Shown here: piece by piece, positions 9,826 to 20,023 of the stretch | Layout of the letters: each line of letters opens with the position of its first letter | Position numbering within the stretch: the first letter of the stretch is position 1 | DNA from: Gaiellasilicea sp963850995 | Lineage (GTDB): Bacteria; Actinomycetota; Thermoleophilia; Gaiellales; Gaiellaceae | NCBI GenBank assembly: GCA_963850995.1 | Contig: CAWKNQ010000016.1 | Span: forward strand, 62,001-126,000 | Direction of reading: 5' to 3' | Length of the DNA stretch: 64,000 nucleotides | Notes under the pieces: generated by a model | What the model was told of the DNA's origin: nothing | What the model saw: the letters and a program-made list of their open reading frames with translations, nothing else | Databases searched by the model: none | Program-made: the position numbers and the translations under genes

Positions 9826-10102
9826 TTACTTCATATAGTTGTGCAGTTGCCAGATCTGCGGTGGCCCCGCCGGACGCGGCACTCCGACGGCGTCGAAGGC
9901 GGGCATCAGGCGCTCATCTCGGAATCGCCTCGCATCCTCCTCCGTCTCCCACACTTCGAGAACACGCCAGCCGCCGGTTCGGGCTCGGCCCAGCAGCGTG
10001 GAAGATGCCGCCGGCGGGCTCTTCCAACCCAAGCTGCGCCCGGACTTTCTCATAGATCTCCTGTGAACCTTCGGGGTTGTCGACCAGGAATGCGATGGCC
10101 AC
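9826..10102 (-). CDS. small dimeric alpha/beta-barrel (ABM-like) protein, frameshifted
   Basis: The N-terminal piece (MAIAFLVDNPEGSQEIYEKV) and the C-terminal piece (WRVLEVWETEEDARRFRDER, ending QIWQLHNYMK) make a coherent protein of about 92 residues when joined across an indel near 9985. The pattern of a short strand, a long helix, a W-V-x-E-V-W strand and a second helix resembles stand-alone ferredoxin-like barrels of the antibiotic-biosynthesis-monooxygenase type. No catalytic residues can be assigned. It is isolated from other genes. Confidence 0.6.
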
Positions 10103-10375
10103 GTCAGCCTCCTCCTACGTCAGGTTGGCACCCGAGATCCTACGCTTGTTCAGCGGTTTCAGCGCATCTGGCGGGGCGTCTCACACCTTGCGCGCCGTGC
10201 CCGTGTGGGTCGTCTCCAGCGTCCGGCCGGGCACGACCACAAAGGTCGGGCTGAAAGACACCTACATGAACACGTACGTGGCCGACGGGCTCGCCGCCGA
10301 CCGGGATGCGCGTGACGAGCACGAGGCCGGCGTGACCTGCGTCAAGCCCGCTCGAGTACCGCGGCCGATGCGGCC

Positions 10376-10783
10376 GTGAACGGAGCCGACCACCACAGCG
10401 CATACCTGGCTAGGGCGGTCGCCGCGCTGACGCCCGAGGGACGCAAGCGGGCCGAGGAAGTCCTCGACCAGCTTGCCGTGGCCGGGCGAAGCCGCGAGTG
10501 GGTCGTTCGCTTCGCCATGGCCCGTGAGGCCGAAGTGGACGCCGGTGAGACGGACGCCTCGGCGGGCGAGGAGCCGGGGGAAAGGCTCAGTCGGGAGGAA
10601 CTCGACATCCTGACCGCCGGCTTCATGACGATCCGCGACCAGGAGCCCCCGAGACGTTCGACGGAAGCCGTCTGGCGCTGCTGGGGACGAGCGCGGGTAG
10701 CTGAGGAACGCGCAGGTCGATCGAACTGGTGCTGCCGATCACTAAGTGTGGTTTGTGTCACTGTTGGTCACAGATCGGCTTAA
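10376..10783 (+). CDS. hypothetical protein, uncertain C-terminus
   Basis: The region has strong third-position G/C and a plausible helical protein sequence (AALTPEGRKRAEEVLDQL, then SREELDILTAGFMTIRD). After residue about 90 the sequence turns Arg/Trp/Cys-rich and unlikely. A frame change near 10650 would instead end the protein with ETFDGSRLALLGTSAGS before 10710. I do not recognise a family. The GTG start at 10376 is the first available and is unsupported. Confidence 0.4.
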   Translation: MNGADHHSAYLARAVAALTPEGRKRAEEVLDQLAVAGRSREWVVRFAMAREAEVDAGETDASAGEEPGERLSREELDILTAGFMTIRDQEPPRRSTEAVWRCWGRARVAEERAGRSNWCCRSLSVVCVTVGHRSA

Positions 10784-10844
10784 GCGGGGTACCCGCAACA
10801 CGCATGGCCAAGCCAAAAGGATGCTCGGGGATGGGCTCCGCGCG

Positions 10845-10861
10845 CTAGTCTGACGCACTCG
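10845..10861 (+). repeat. 17-bp repeat, copy 2 (abuts lutA start)
   Basis: The second exact copy of CTAGTCTGACGCACTCG lies directly before the TTG start of lutA. It contains TAGTCT, which could serve as a -10 hexamer for a nearly leaderless transcript. I found no convincing -35. Confidence 0.5.
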
Positions 10862-11582
10862 TTGCGCATCACGCTCTTCGTCACGTGCCTTGCCGACACG
10901 CTCGCGCCGCAGACGGGCATCGCGGTCGTCCGGCTGCTCGAGCGCCTGGGCCACACCGTCGAGTTCCCCCGAGCGCAGACGTGCTGCGGCCAGATGCACC
11001 TGAACACCGGCTACCCGCAAGAGGCGCGTGACCTTGCCCGCCGGTTCGTCCGCGTCTTCGCCGACTCGGAGGTGGTCGTTGCTCCGTCGGCGTCCTGCGT
11101 CGGGACCGTTCGCGACTCCTACCCCGGGCTCGCCGACGGAGATCCCGCGTTCGAGCGCGAGGTCGCCGCGCTCGCGCCGCGCGTGCTGGAGCTGAGCGAG
11201 CTGCTCACCGTCAGGCTTCGGGCTCGAGGACGTCGGCGCCTCGTTTCCGCACCGCGTCACGTACCACCCGACCTGCCATTCGCTGAGGACGCTCCGGGTC
11301 GGTGATGCGCCGTACCGGCTCCTGCGCGCCGTGCGCGGGCTCGAGCTCGTACCACTGCCACGCGAGGACGAGTGCTGCGGCTTCGGCGGCACGTTCGCGG
11401 TCAAGAACGCCGACACGTCCTCGGCCATGCTCGCGGACAAGATTCGAGGCGTGCTCGACACCGGCGCCGAAGTGTGTGCCGCTGCCGACAACTCGTGCCT
11501 CCTTCACATCGGCGGCGGCCTGTCTCGATTGCGTTCGGGAGTCCGGCCGGCGCACCTCGGCGAGATCCTGGCTTCCACGTGA
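10862..11582 (+). CDS. lutA: LutA, lactate utilization Fe-S oxidoreductase subunit, frameshifted
   Basis: This is the CCG-domain subunit of the LutABC complex, which oxidises L-lactate to pyruvate. The cysteine-rich motifs TCCGQMHLNTG, HPTCHSLR and DECCGFGGTFAVKN are all present, in the order known for LutA/YkgE. The first two-fifths are in one frame from TTG 10862 and the remainder in another, with an indel near 11225 between LLTVRL and GLEDVGASF. Corrected length is about 240 residues, normal for the family. The stop overlaps the lutB GTG (GTGA). Confidence 0.85.
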
Positions 11583-12961
11583 GCAGCGACTTCCCGACCG
11601 CGGCCCGGATCGCGTTGCGCGACACGCAGCTTCGGCGCAACCTCGGCGTCGCGACGACGACGATCCGGGAGCGGCGCGCTCAAGCCGTAGCGGAGCGTCC
11701 CGATTGGGAGGAGTTGCGGGAGGCCGGCCGGGCACTGAAGGAGCGCGTGCTGCGCCACCTCGACGACTACCTCGTCCAGTTCGAGGCGGCCGTCGAGAGC
11801 GCGGGCGGCCGCGTCCACTGGGCGCGGGACGCAGCCGAAGCGGGTGCCGTCGTCAGGCGCCTCGTCGAGGCGACCGGAGCACGCGAGGTGGTGAAGGTGA
11901 AGTCGCTGACGACGGACGAGCTCCGGCTCAACGACGCGCTCGCCGCGGCAGGGATCGACGTCGTCGAGACGGACCTCGCGGAGCTGATCTGCCAGCTCGC
12001 CGGCGAGGAGCCGTCGCACATCCTCGTCCCGGCGATCCACAAGAACCGCGTCGAGATCCGCGACCTCTTCCGGCGCGAGCTGGGCCTGCCGGAGCTCTCG
12101 GAGGAGCCACGCGAGCTCGCGGAGGCGGCTCGCCGCCATCTGCGACGCAAGTTCCTCGAGGCGCGCGTCGCGATCAGCGGCGCCAACTTCGCCGTCGCCG
12201 AGACGGGGACCGTCTGCGTCGTCGAGTCGGAGGGGAACGGCCGCTTCTGCACGACGCTGCCCGAGACGCTGATCACGGTGATCGGGATCGAGAAGCTCGT
12301 ACCGGCGCCCGAGGACCTGGAGGTCTTCCTGCAGCTCCTCCCGCGCTCCTCGACCGGCGAGCGGATGAACCCGTACACGTCCCTCTGGACCGGCGTGACT
12401 CCGGGCGACGGCCCACAGGAGTTCCACGTTGTCCTAGTAGACAACGGCCGCAGCAACGTCCTCGCAGACGAGGTGGGCCGACAGACGCTCGCGTGCATCC
12501 GCTGCAGCGCGTGCCTGAACGTGTGCCCGGTGTACGCACGCACAGGCGGCCACGCCTACGGCTCGGTGTATCCCGGGCCGATCGGTGCGATCCTCACGCC
12601 GCAGCTGCGCGGCGTCTCCGAGGCGCCGTCCCTGCCGTACGCGTCGAGCCTCTGCGGCGCCTGCTACGAGGTCTGCCCGGTGAAGATCGACATCCCGCGC
12701 GTCCTCGTCCACCTGCGCGGCCGGGTGGTCGCTGAGGGCGGTGCGCCGCGGGGCGAGCACACGGCGATGCGCGCGCTCGCGTGGACGTTCGCGGACGAGC
12801 GCCGCTACGAGCGGGCGCAGCGGCTCGCGCGCGCGGCGAGCCGCCCGTTTGCGCGCGACGGCCTGATCGCCCGGCTGCCCGGGCTCGGCGCCTGGACCGA
12901 GACCCGCGACCTGCCCGCCGTGCCGCGCCAGACTTTCCGCGAGTGGTGGGGCTCGCGGTGA
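11579..12961 (+). CDS. lutB: LutB, lactate utilization Fe-S protein
   Basis: An intact 460-residue protein: an N-terminal LUD (DUF162) domain followed by two ferredoxin-like 4Fe-4S motifs (CIRCSACLNVCPVY and CGACYEVCPVKI) and a short C-terminal tail. It forms the electron-transfer core of the L-lactate oxidase complex. The GTG at 11579 overlaps the lutA stop and lutC begins in another GTGA overlap, so the three genes are translationally coupled. An in-frame opening reaches back to 11372, but that stretch is lutA. Confidence 0.92.
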   Translation: MSSDFPTAARIALRDTQLRRNLGVATTTIRERRAQAVAERPDWEELREAGRALKERVLRHLDDYLVQFEAAVESAGGRVHWARDAAEAGAVVRRLVEATGAREVVKVKSLTTDELRLNDALAAAGIDVVETDLAELICQLAGEEPSHILVPAIHKNRVEIRDLFRRELGLPELSEEPRELAEAARRHLRRKFLEARVAISGANFAVAETGTVCVVESEGNGRFCTTLPETLITVIGIEKLVPAPEDLEVFLQLLPRSSTGERMNPYTSLWTGVTPGDGPQEFHVVLVDNGRSNVLADEVGRQTLACIRCSACLNVCPVYARTGGHAYGSVYPGPIGAILTPQLRGVSEAPSLPYASSLCGACYEVCPVKIDIPRVLVHLRGRVVAEGGAPRGEHTAMRALAWTFADERRYERAQRLARAASRPFARDGLIARLPGLGAWTETRDLPAVPRQTFREWWGSR

Positions 12962-13599
12962 GCGACGCGCGCGAGGAGGTGCTGGCCCGAGTCCGCCGCG
13001 CGCTCGCATCCGTCCCAGAGAACGAGTCACCGGAGGACGTCGCCGTCCCGCGCGCCTATCTCGAGCACGAGCCTGCCGGCACAGTCGAGCGGCTTGTCGA
13101 GCGGGTCGCGGACTACGGCGCCGACGTCCGCACGGTCGCTGCGAGCGAGCTCGCCGGCGCGATCGCGGACGCATTGCGCGCCCACGGCGTCGACCGGGTC
13201 GTCGTCCCTGCCGACCTGCCCCGAGACTGGCTTTCCGGCGACGTGGAGGTGGTCATGGACGCCGGTCTCGACGTGGAGGAGCTCGACGCGATCGGCGCCG
13301 CCGTGACGGGCTGTGCGCTCGCGATCGCCGAGACCGGGACGCTGGTGCTCGACGCCGGGCCGCGCCAGGGCCGGCGTGCGTTGACGCTGGTGCCGGACGT
13401 ACACGTCTGCGTCGTCGAGACCGACCAGGTCGTCGACGGGGTGCCGGCCGCGCTGCGACGGCTCGCGGACGGGCTGCGCACCACGCGCCGGCCGCTGACG
13501 CTGATCTCAGGCCCCTCCGCCACGTCGGACATCGAGCTCTCCCGGGTCGAGGGCGTCCACGGTCCGCGCCGGCTCACGCTGCTGGTCGTCAGCCCGTGA
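12958..13599 (+). CDS. lutC: LutC, lactate utilization protein C
   Basis: A 213-residue LUD-domain protein and the third subunit of the L-lactate oxidation complex. Typical features are REEVLARVRRAL at the N-terminus, ALAIAETGTLVLD in the middle and SGPSATSDIELSRVEGVHGPR near the end, the signature of LutC/YkgG. It starts at GTG 12958 inside the lutB stop. The next gene on the strand is the DeoR regulator, after a 108-base gap that holds its promoter. Confidence 0.92.
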   Translation: MSDAREEVLARVRRALASVPENESPEDVAVPRAYLEHEPAGTVERLVERVADYGADVRTVAASELAGAIADALRAHGVDRVVVPADLPRDWLSGDVEVVMDAGLDVEELDAIGAAVTGCALAIAETGTLVLDAGPRQGRRALTLVPDVHVCVVETDQVVDGVPAALRRLADGLRTTRRPLTLISGPSATSDIELSRVEGVHGPRRLTLLVVSP

Positions 13600-13627
13600 C
13601 GCTTTCGATTGCCGACGATTCGTAAGT

Positions 13628-13670
13628 CGAAACGAAAGGCTTGACAACCGGAACGAAACTGGCGTAGGGT
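13628..13670 (+). promoter_or_regulatory. promoter with DeoR-like direct-repeat operator for the rha operon
   Basis: TTGACA at 13641-13646 and TAGGGT at 13665-13670, 18 bases apart, form a sigma-A-like promoter 37 bases before the regulator start. Two AACGAAA repeats (13631-13637 and 13652-13658), exactly 21 bases apart, flank and overlap the -35 element. GAAA-containing direct repeats spaced by whole helical turns are usual operators of DeoR-family repressors, so self-repression by the adjacent gene is likely. Confidence 0.65.
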
Positions 13671-13707
13671 CGGCCCGCGAGCCGCCTCGAGTGCCGGAAG
13701 GAGCCGG

Positions 13708-14568
13708 ATGTCCGACGGGTTGCCAGGCTTGTCAGCGGACGAGCGCATGCAGCGCGTGCTGCGGATGCTCGAGAGCCGGGATTCCATTCAGGTTTCGGAA
13801 CTTGCGGAAGAATTTGCGGTTTCCGAGGTCACCATCCGCAGCGATCTCTCCGAGCTGGCGCGCCAGGGCCTCGTGGCCCGCGTGCGGGGCGGCGTGCGGC
13901 CGCTGGAGCGCGGACAGTCCGAGCTCGGCTTCGACCTGCGCCTCCGGCTCGAGGTCGGCCGCAAGCAGGCGATCGCCGCCGCCGCAGCCGCGATGGTCGA
14001 CGACGGCGAGGCCGTCGCGCTCGACTCGAGCACGACGGCGTACTACCTGGCGCTCGAGCTGCGCCGGAAGCGCGAGCTCGTCGTGGTCACGAACGGCCTC
14101 TTGATCGCGGCCGCGCTCGCAGACGCGCCCGGCGTCAACGTCCTCGTCACCGGCGGCATGCTCCGCCTCCAGGCGATGTCGCTCGTCGGTGAGCTCGGTG
14201 CCGACGTGCTCCGGTCGACGCGGATCAGCACGGGCTTTCTCGGCGCACGCGGGCTGAGCCTCGAGCGCGGCCTGATGGACCTCAACCCGGACGAGGTGCG
14301 CCTCAAGCAGGAGATGGCTGCCGCCTGCGAGCGCGTCGTCGGCATCCTCGACGGGACGAAGTGGCACCGGAGCGCGCTCCTGTCGTTCGTCTCGCCGGAT
14401 CACGTCGACGCGATCGTCACGGATACGAGCGCTCCGAACGACGCGGTCGCCGCGTGGAGGGCGCGCGGAACCGACGTCGTCGCCGTCGAGGCCGAGCCGC
14501 GGACACGCGCCCCTGCGCGTGCGCGCGACCTCCGCCGTGTCCCTCCGGCCGAGCAGGGCGCGGCTTAG
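13708..14568 (+). CDS. rhaR: DeoR-family transcriptional regulator of rhamnose genes
   Basis: A 286-residue cytoplasmic regulator with an N-terminal DeoR helix-turn-helix (RMLESRDSIQVSELAEEFAVSEVTIRSDLSEL in outline, residues about 16-50) and a C-terminal sugar-phosphate sensor domain (DSSTTAYYLALEL, TNGLLIAAAL, VTGGMLRLQAMSLVG, GFLGARGLSLERGLMD). In Bacillus and Rhizobium a DeoR protein called RhaR controls rhamnose genes, and this gene is first in the rha operon here, hence the symbol. Its own promoter carries a candidate operator. The likely effector is a phosphorylated rhamnose intermediate, by inference. Confidence 0.85.
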   Translation: MSDGLPGLSADERMQRVLRMLESRDSIQVSELAEEFAVSEVTIRSDLSELARQGLVARVRGGVRPLERGQSELGFDLRLRLEVGRKQAIAAAAAAMVDDGEAVALDSSTTAYYLALELRRKRELVVVTNGLLIAAALADAPGVNVLVTGGMLRLQAMSLVGELGADVLRSTRISTGFLGARGLSLERGLMDLNPDEVRLKQEMAAACERVVGILDGTKWHRSALLSFVSPDHVDAIVTDTSAPNDAVAAWRARGTDVVAVEAEPRTRAPARARDLRRVPPAEQGAA

Positions 14569-14572
14569 TGAC

Positions 14573-14893
14573 ATGGAGCGCGTCGGCTTCCTCCTGCGGG
14601 TGCGGCCAGACCGGCTCCAGGAGTACCGCGAGCGCCACCGCGCCGTCTGGCCGGAGATGCTCGACGCGCTCCGCGAGACCGGCTGGCGCAACTACTCGCT
14701 GTTTCTCCACGACGACGGCACGCTCTTCGGCTACCTCGAGTGCGACGACTTCGAGGCCGCGGTCCGCGGAATGAACGAGACCGACGTCAATGCCCGCTGG
14801 CAGGCGGAGATGGCGCCGTTCTTCGAGCTCCCGGACGAGGGGCGCCCCGACACGGGGCTGACCCGGCTCGAGGAGGTGTTCCACCTCGACTAG
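14573..14893 (+). CDS. rhaM: L-rhamnose mutarotase
   Basis: A 106-residue small ferredoxin-fold protein that interconverts alpha and beta anomers of L-rhamnose. Family features are RVRPDRLQEYRERHRAVWPEM, the motif GWRNYSLFLHDDGTLFGYLE and NARWQAEMAPFF. The length is right for RhaM. The ATG at 14573 lies just after the regulator stop, and an in-frame opening at 14519 lies inside the regulator. It sits between the regulator and the kinase, the order expected for a rhamnose operon. Confidence 0.93.
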   Translation: MERVGFLLRVRPDRLQEYRERHRAVWPEMLDALRETGWRNYSLFLHDDGTLFGYLECDDFEAAVRGMNETDVNARWQAEMAPFFELPDEGRPDTGLTRLEEVFHLD

Positions 14894-14894
14894 C

Positions 14895-16405
14895 GCGCAG
14901 ACCTTCGCGGCCGTCGACCTCGGCGCCGAGAGCGGCCGGGTCGTCGTCGGCCGCTTCGACGGCCGCCGCGTCGATCTCGAGGTGGCGCACCGGTTCGCAA
15001 ACCGGCCGGTCCGGCTGCCCGACGGTCTGCACTGGAACCTGCTCGTGCTCTTCGCGGAGACGCTCGAGGGCCTGCGGCGGGCCGCCGAGGAAGCTCCGCT
15101 CGACGGCGTCGGAATCGACAGCTGGGGCGTCGACTACGCCTTGCTCGACGAGGGCGGCCGCATGCTCGGGACCCCGTTCCACTACCGCGATCACCGCACC
15201 GACGGCATGGTCGATCGCGCCCACGCCCGCGTTCCCCGCGAGGAGATGTACGCCGTGACCGGCATCCAGACGATGCCGATCAACAGCGTCTTCCAGCTAC
15301 TTGCGGACGAAGGGTCGCCGGCACTCGCAGCCGCCGACCGCATCGCGCTCGTGCCCGACCTGATCGCCTTCTGGCTCACGGGTGAGCTGGCCAACGAGCG
15401 GACGGCGGCATCGACGACCGGCCTCCTCGACGCGCGCGCCGGCACCTGGGCGCGGGAGCTGATCTCCCGCCTCCGGCTCCCGCGGCCCCGTTCGCACACG
15501 ACCCTGTCGAGCCGGGCACCTTGCTCGGGCCGATCTCGGCTCGTCACGAGGTCACAGCCGGTCAAGCGGTGGCCGTCCCGGTGCGGGCCGTCGCGGGTCA
15601 CGACACCGCGTCCGCGTTCGCCGCCGCACCGCTGCGCGGCCCGGCGGCGGCGGTGCTCTCGTCCGGCACGTGGTCGCTCCTCGGTCTCGAGCTCGACGCG
15701 CCCGTGCTCGACGCACGAGCGTGCCGGTTCAACCTCACGAACGAGCGCGGCGTCGACGGGACGATCCGGCTCCTCCGCAACGTGATGGGCCTGTGGCTCG
15801 TCCAGGAGAGCCGCCGCCACTGGGAAGCGACAGGCGACCCGCACGACTACGACGACCTCCACGCGCTCGCCGCCGAGGCGCCGGCCGGCGTCCCGCTGTT
15901 CGACCCCGACGACGACGTCTTCCTGGCTCCCGGCGACATGCCCGGAAGGATTCGCGAGGCGTGCCTGGCCGCAGGCCAGACCGCGCCGGGGACGCCCGGC
16001 GAGGTCGTCCGCTCCGTGCTCGTCTCGCTCGCGTGCAAGTACCGCTTCGTGCTCGAGCGGCTGCAGCGGGTCACAGGGCGCAACGTCGAGGTCATCCACG
16101 TGATCGGCGGCGGAGCTCGGAACGAACTGCTCTGCCGGCTCACCGCCGACGTCTGCGGCGTTCCCGTCCTGGCCGGGCCAATCGAGGCGACCGCGCTCGG
16201 CAACGTCCTCGTCCAGGCGCGCGCGACGGGCACTCTTGCCTCGCTCGCGGACATGCGCGTGGTCGCCGCGGAGTCGGTGCGGCCGATCGAGTACGAGCCG
16301 CGCCGGGACGGGGCGGGACCCGAGACCTACGGCCGCTTCCTCGCTGTGACCGGCCTGGTCGTGGATGACGCAGCGACGATCGAGCCGGCGGGAGCACGGA
16401 CGTGA
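14895..16405 (+). CDS. rhaB: rhamnulokinase (FGGY family), frameshifted and start obscured
   Basis: The enzyme phosphorylates L-rhamnulose to L-rhamnulose 1-phosphate. The N-terminal ATPase motif AVDLGAESGRVVVGRFDG starts just after the rhaM stop, but no ATG, GTG or TTG opens that frame. A lost base pair at the TAG/GTG junction could explain this, since TAGTG junctions occur elsewhere here. Substrate-site motifs GIDSWGVDYALLD and PFHYRDHR follow. The C-terminal half (VLSSGTWSLLGLEL, VIGGGARNELLCRLTADVCGVPV) is in a second frame, with an indel near 15500. Corrected length is about 500 residues, normal for RhaB. The stop overlaps the next GTG. Confidence 0.85.
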
Positions 16406-18514
16406 GCGAGACGACCAGCGCCCTGCAGGGGATCGCCGCACCGGCCGACCTCTGGGACGACGCAGCCGCGGCGCTCGGCGCGCTCGAGGGGCTCGCCTAC
16501 CGCTCCAACCTGCTCGGCGCCGATCGCGCGCTCGCGAACCAGGGCGGCGGCAACACGTCGACGAAGGGGACCGTCACCGACCACGCCGGGCGCGAGACGC
16601 GGGTGTTGTGGGTGAAGGGCTCCGGCACGGACCTCGCGACGATCACGCCCGACGGCTTCGCCGCGCTCCGGCTCGACGAGATCCTGCCGCTGCGGACACG
16701 CGCCGAGATGGACGACGCCGAGATGGTCGACTACCTCCTACGCACAGCGCTCGGGCCCGACCAGCCGCGACCGTCGATCGAGACGCTTCTGCACGCGTTC
16801 GTCTCCGCGCCGCACGTCGACCACACGCACCCCGACGCCGTGATCGCGCTGACGTCCTCGCCGGACGGGCGCCGGCTCGCGGCGGACGCGTTCGGCGACG
16901 AGGCGGTGTGGCTCGACTACGAGCGGCCCGGCTTCGACATGTCACGCCGGATCGCCGAGCTCGTGGAGGCACAGCCGGGCGCACGCGCCGTCCTGCTCGA
17001 GAAGCACGGGCTCGTCACCTGGGGCGATACCGGCGAGGAGAGCTACAGGAGCACGCTCGAATTCGTCGGCCGTGCCGCCGACGCGATCCGAAAAGCGGCT
17101 GGAGGAAAGACCGGACTCGGCGGGATCAAGGTCGTTCCCCTCGCGGATACGGAGGCGGACGATCTGCTCGCAGGCGCGCTCCCGGCTCTGCGCGGCGCTC
17201 TCCTCGCCGATGCCGACGGCGTCGTGCTGGAGATCGACCGAAGCCCCGCGGCAGTGGCGTTCGCCTCGTCGGCGCGGGGGCCCGAGGTCAGCCAGGTCGG
17301 CGCGCCGTGCCCGGACCATCTGATCCACACGAAGCACAAGCCGCTCGTCGTCGACTTCGACGCCGCCCGGGACGGTCGCGGGCGAGCTCGCCGCGGCGTT
17401 CCGCCGCGGGGTCGACGAGTTCGCAACCTGGTACCGCGGCTACTACGAGCGCAATCTGACCGACGAGAGCCGCCCCTTCCCGATCGACCCGGCGGGGCCG
17501 CGCGTCGTCCTCGTCCCGGGGGTCGGGATCGTGACGAGCGGCGGCGACGCGGGACGCGCGAGGCTCGCGCGCGACCTCTACCACCGCGCGATCGCGGTGC
17601 AGGACGCGGCCGAGGCAGTCGGCGGCTTCCGCTCGCTCGGCGAGGACGAAGCGTTCGCGATCGAGTACTGGCCGCTCGAGCGCTACAAGCTGGCGCAGGC
17701 CCCGCCCCGGGGCGAGCTCGCCGGCCGGGTCGCGCTGATCACGGGCGGAGCGAGCGGCATCGGCCGGGCGACCGCGCACCTGCTCGCGGAGCGGGGAGCG
17801 CACGTCGTCGTCGCCGACCTCAACGCCGACGGCGCCGGCACCGTCGCGGAGCAGATCGCCGCCGCCCACGGGGCCCGGCGGGCGCTCGCCGTCCCGGTCG
17901 ACGTCACGGACGAAGAGGCGGTCATCGAGATGGTCCGCCGGACCGTGCTGGCCTACGGCGGGCTCGACATCCTCGTCGCGTCGGCAGGGCTCGCCTCGAG
18001 CGCGCCCATCACCGAGACGACGCTCGCCGACTGGGACCGCAACCACGCGGTGCTCGCCCGCGGCTACTTCCTCGCCGCCCGCGAGGTCTTCCGCGTCCTC
18101 TCCGAGCAGGGCCGCGGCGGCTCGATCGTCTTCGTCGGCTCCAAGAACGCGCTCGTCGCCGGCGCGAACGCCTCGGCGTACTCCTCCGCCAAGGCGGCCG
18201 CCCTTCACCTCGCCCGCTGCCTCGCCGAGGAAGGCGGCAGCCAGGGCATCCGCGTCAACACCGTCAATCCCGACGCCGTGATCGAGGGCTCGAGCATCTG
18301 GTCGTCCGAATGGAAGGCCGAGCGGGCGAGCACGTACGGCGTCGCCGAGGACGACCTTCCCGCCTTCTACCGGCGGCGCACCGTGCTCGGCGTCAACGTC
18401 TTCCCGGAGGACGTCGCGGAGGCGATCGTCTTCTTCGCAGGCCCGCGGTCGGGGAAGTCGACCGGCAACGTCGTCAACGTCGACGGCGGCGTCACCGCCG
18501 CGTATCCGCGATGA
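16402..18514 (+). CDS. rhaEW: bifunctional rhamnulose-1-phosphate aldolase / short-chain dehydrogenase, frameshifted
   Basis: The N-terminal part (residues about 1-400) is a class II aldolase/adducin-type domain with GGGNTSTKGTV, WVKGSGTDL and the metal-site HVDHTHPDAV. It is predicted to split rhamnulose 1-phosphate into DHAP and L-lactaldehyde. The C-terminal part (about 430-700) is an SDR with nucleotide motif ALITGGASGIGRAT and catalytic S (VFVGSKNALV) and YSSAK. It corresponds to the RhaW half that oxidises L-lactaldehyde to L-lactate. The two halves read in different frames, with one indel near 17375 (DAARDG to VAGELAAAF). Fused length is about 700 residues, as in Bacillus RhaEW. GTGA and ATGA overlaps link it to both neighbours. 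Confidence 0.88.
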
Positions 18515-20023
18515 GCGCCGCCGCACCTGCGATCGAGCCGACGCCCGTCCTGGAGCTGCACGGGATCTCGAAGCGCTTCGACGCGACGCAGGCGCTGGAC
18601 GGCGTCTCGCTGACGCTGCACCCGGGCGAGGTACACGCCCTCCTCGGGGAGAACGGCGCCGGCAAGTCGACGCTGATCAAGATCGTGACGGGCATCTACT
18701 CGCCGGACGCGGGGACGGTCACGGTCGCCGGGGAGCCGGTCACGCTGCGCAGCTCGGCGGACGCCCAGCGCTACGGGCTCGCCGCGATCTACCAGGAGCC
18801 GGCGATCTTCCCCGACCTCAACGTCGCCGAGAACATCTTCATCGGCCACCGGCAGCGCGGCCCGATCGTCCACTGGCGGGAGATGTACCGCGAGGCCGAG
18901 TCGATTCTCGCCACGCTCGACGTGCGCCTGGACCCACGGACGCCGGCGAGCGGCCTCACGGTCGCCTCGCAGCAGGCGGTCGAGATCGCGAAGGCGATCT
19001 CGCTGGACGTCCGCGTCCTGATCATGGACGAGCCGACGGCCGCCCTGTCCGCGCACGAGGTGGAGCGCCTGTTCGCGCAGGTCCGGCAGCTCGCCCGGAG
19101 CGGCGTCGCGATCCTCTTCATCAGCCATCGCCTCGAAGAGGTCTTCCAGATCGCAGACCGCGTGACCGTGCTCCGCGACGGCCGGCTGATCTCGTCGAAG
19201 CCGAGGGCGGACGTGACGCCGCAGTCGGCGGTCCGGGACATGGTCGGCCGCGACGTCTCGGACTTCTTCGCCCGCACGGAGCATGCGGCGGGCGAGCCCG
19301 TGCTGCGGGTCGAGGGGCTCTCGCGGGCCGGAGCGTTCTCCGACGTCGGCTTCGAGGTCCGGCGCGGAGAGGTGCTCGGCTTCGCGGGCCTGGTCGGCGC
19401 CGGGCGCACGGACGTCGGCCTGGCGCTCTTCGGCATCGCGCCTGCGGATGCGGGACGAGATCGAGCTCCACGGCCGAGCGCTGACGATCCGCTCGCCCCG
19501 CGAGGCGATGCGCCACGGGCTCGCCTATCTCTCGGAGGACCGCCGCCGGCTCGGGCTCTCGCTGCCGCAGTCGGTGACGGCGAACGTGACGCTGGCGACC
19601 CTGCGCCGGTACGTCTCCCGCCTCGGGCTGCTCGACTCGTCGGCCGAGCGGGCGGTCGCCGAACAGTTCCGGCGCAGGCTGAGCATCCGGACGCGGTCGC
19701 TCGAGACGCCCGTCGAGCACCTTTCGGGAGGCAACCAGCAGAAGACGATGCTCGCCAAGTGGCTGAACACCCGGCCGACTGTGCTGATCCTCGACGAGCC
19801 GACCCGCGGGATCGACGTCGGCGCCAAGGCCGAGGTGCACCAGATCGTGGACGAGCTCGCGCGGTCCGGAATGGGCATCGTCCTGATCTCGTCCGACCTC
19901 CCCGAGGTGCTCGCGATGAGCGACCGCGTCCTCGTGATGCGCGAGGGCAGACAGGTCGGGGTCTTCTCGAGAGCCGAGGCGACCGAGGAACGGGTCATCG
20001 GCGCCGCGATGGGGGTCGCATGA
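18511..20023 (+). CDS. rhaT: rhamnose ABC transporter ATP-binding protein, frameshifted
   Basis: A double-domain ATPase of the CUT2 sugar ABC class (RbsA/RhaT type, about 500 residues). The first cassette has Walker A GENGAGKSTLIKI, Q-loop IYQEPAIFPDL and Walker B VLIMDEPTAALS. The second has signature LSGGNQQKTMLAKW and Walker B VLILDEPTRGID. One indel near 19445 separates PADAG from DEIELHGRAL. The gene begins at ATG 18511 in an ATGA overlap with the aldolase stop and ends in an ATGA overlap with the permease. The symbol follows the Rhizobium rhamnose transporter and is not the E. coli RhaT symporter. Confidence 0.85.
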
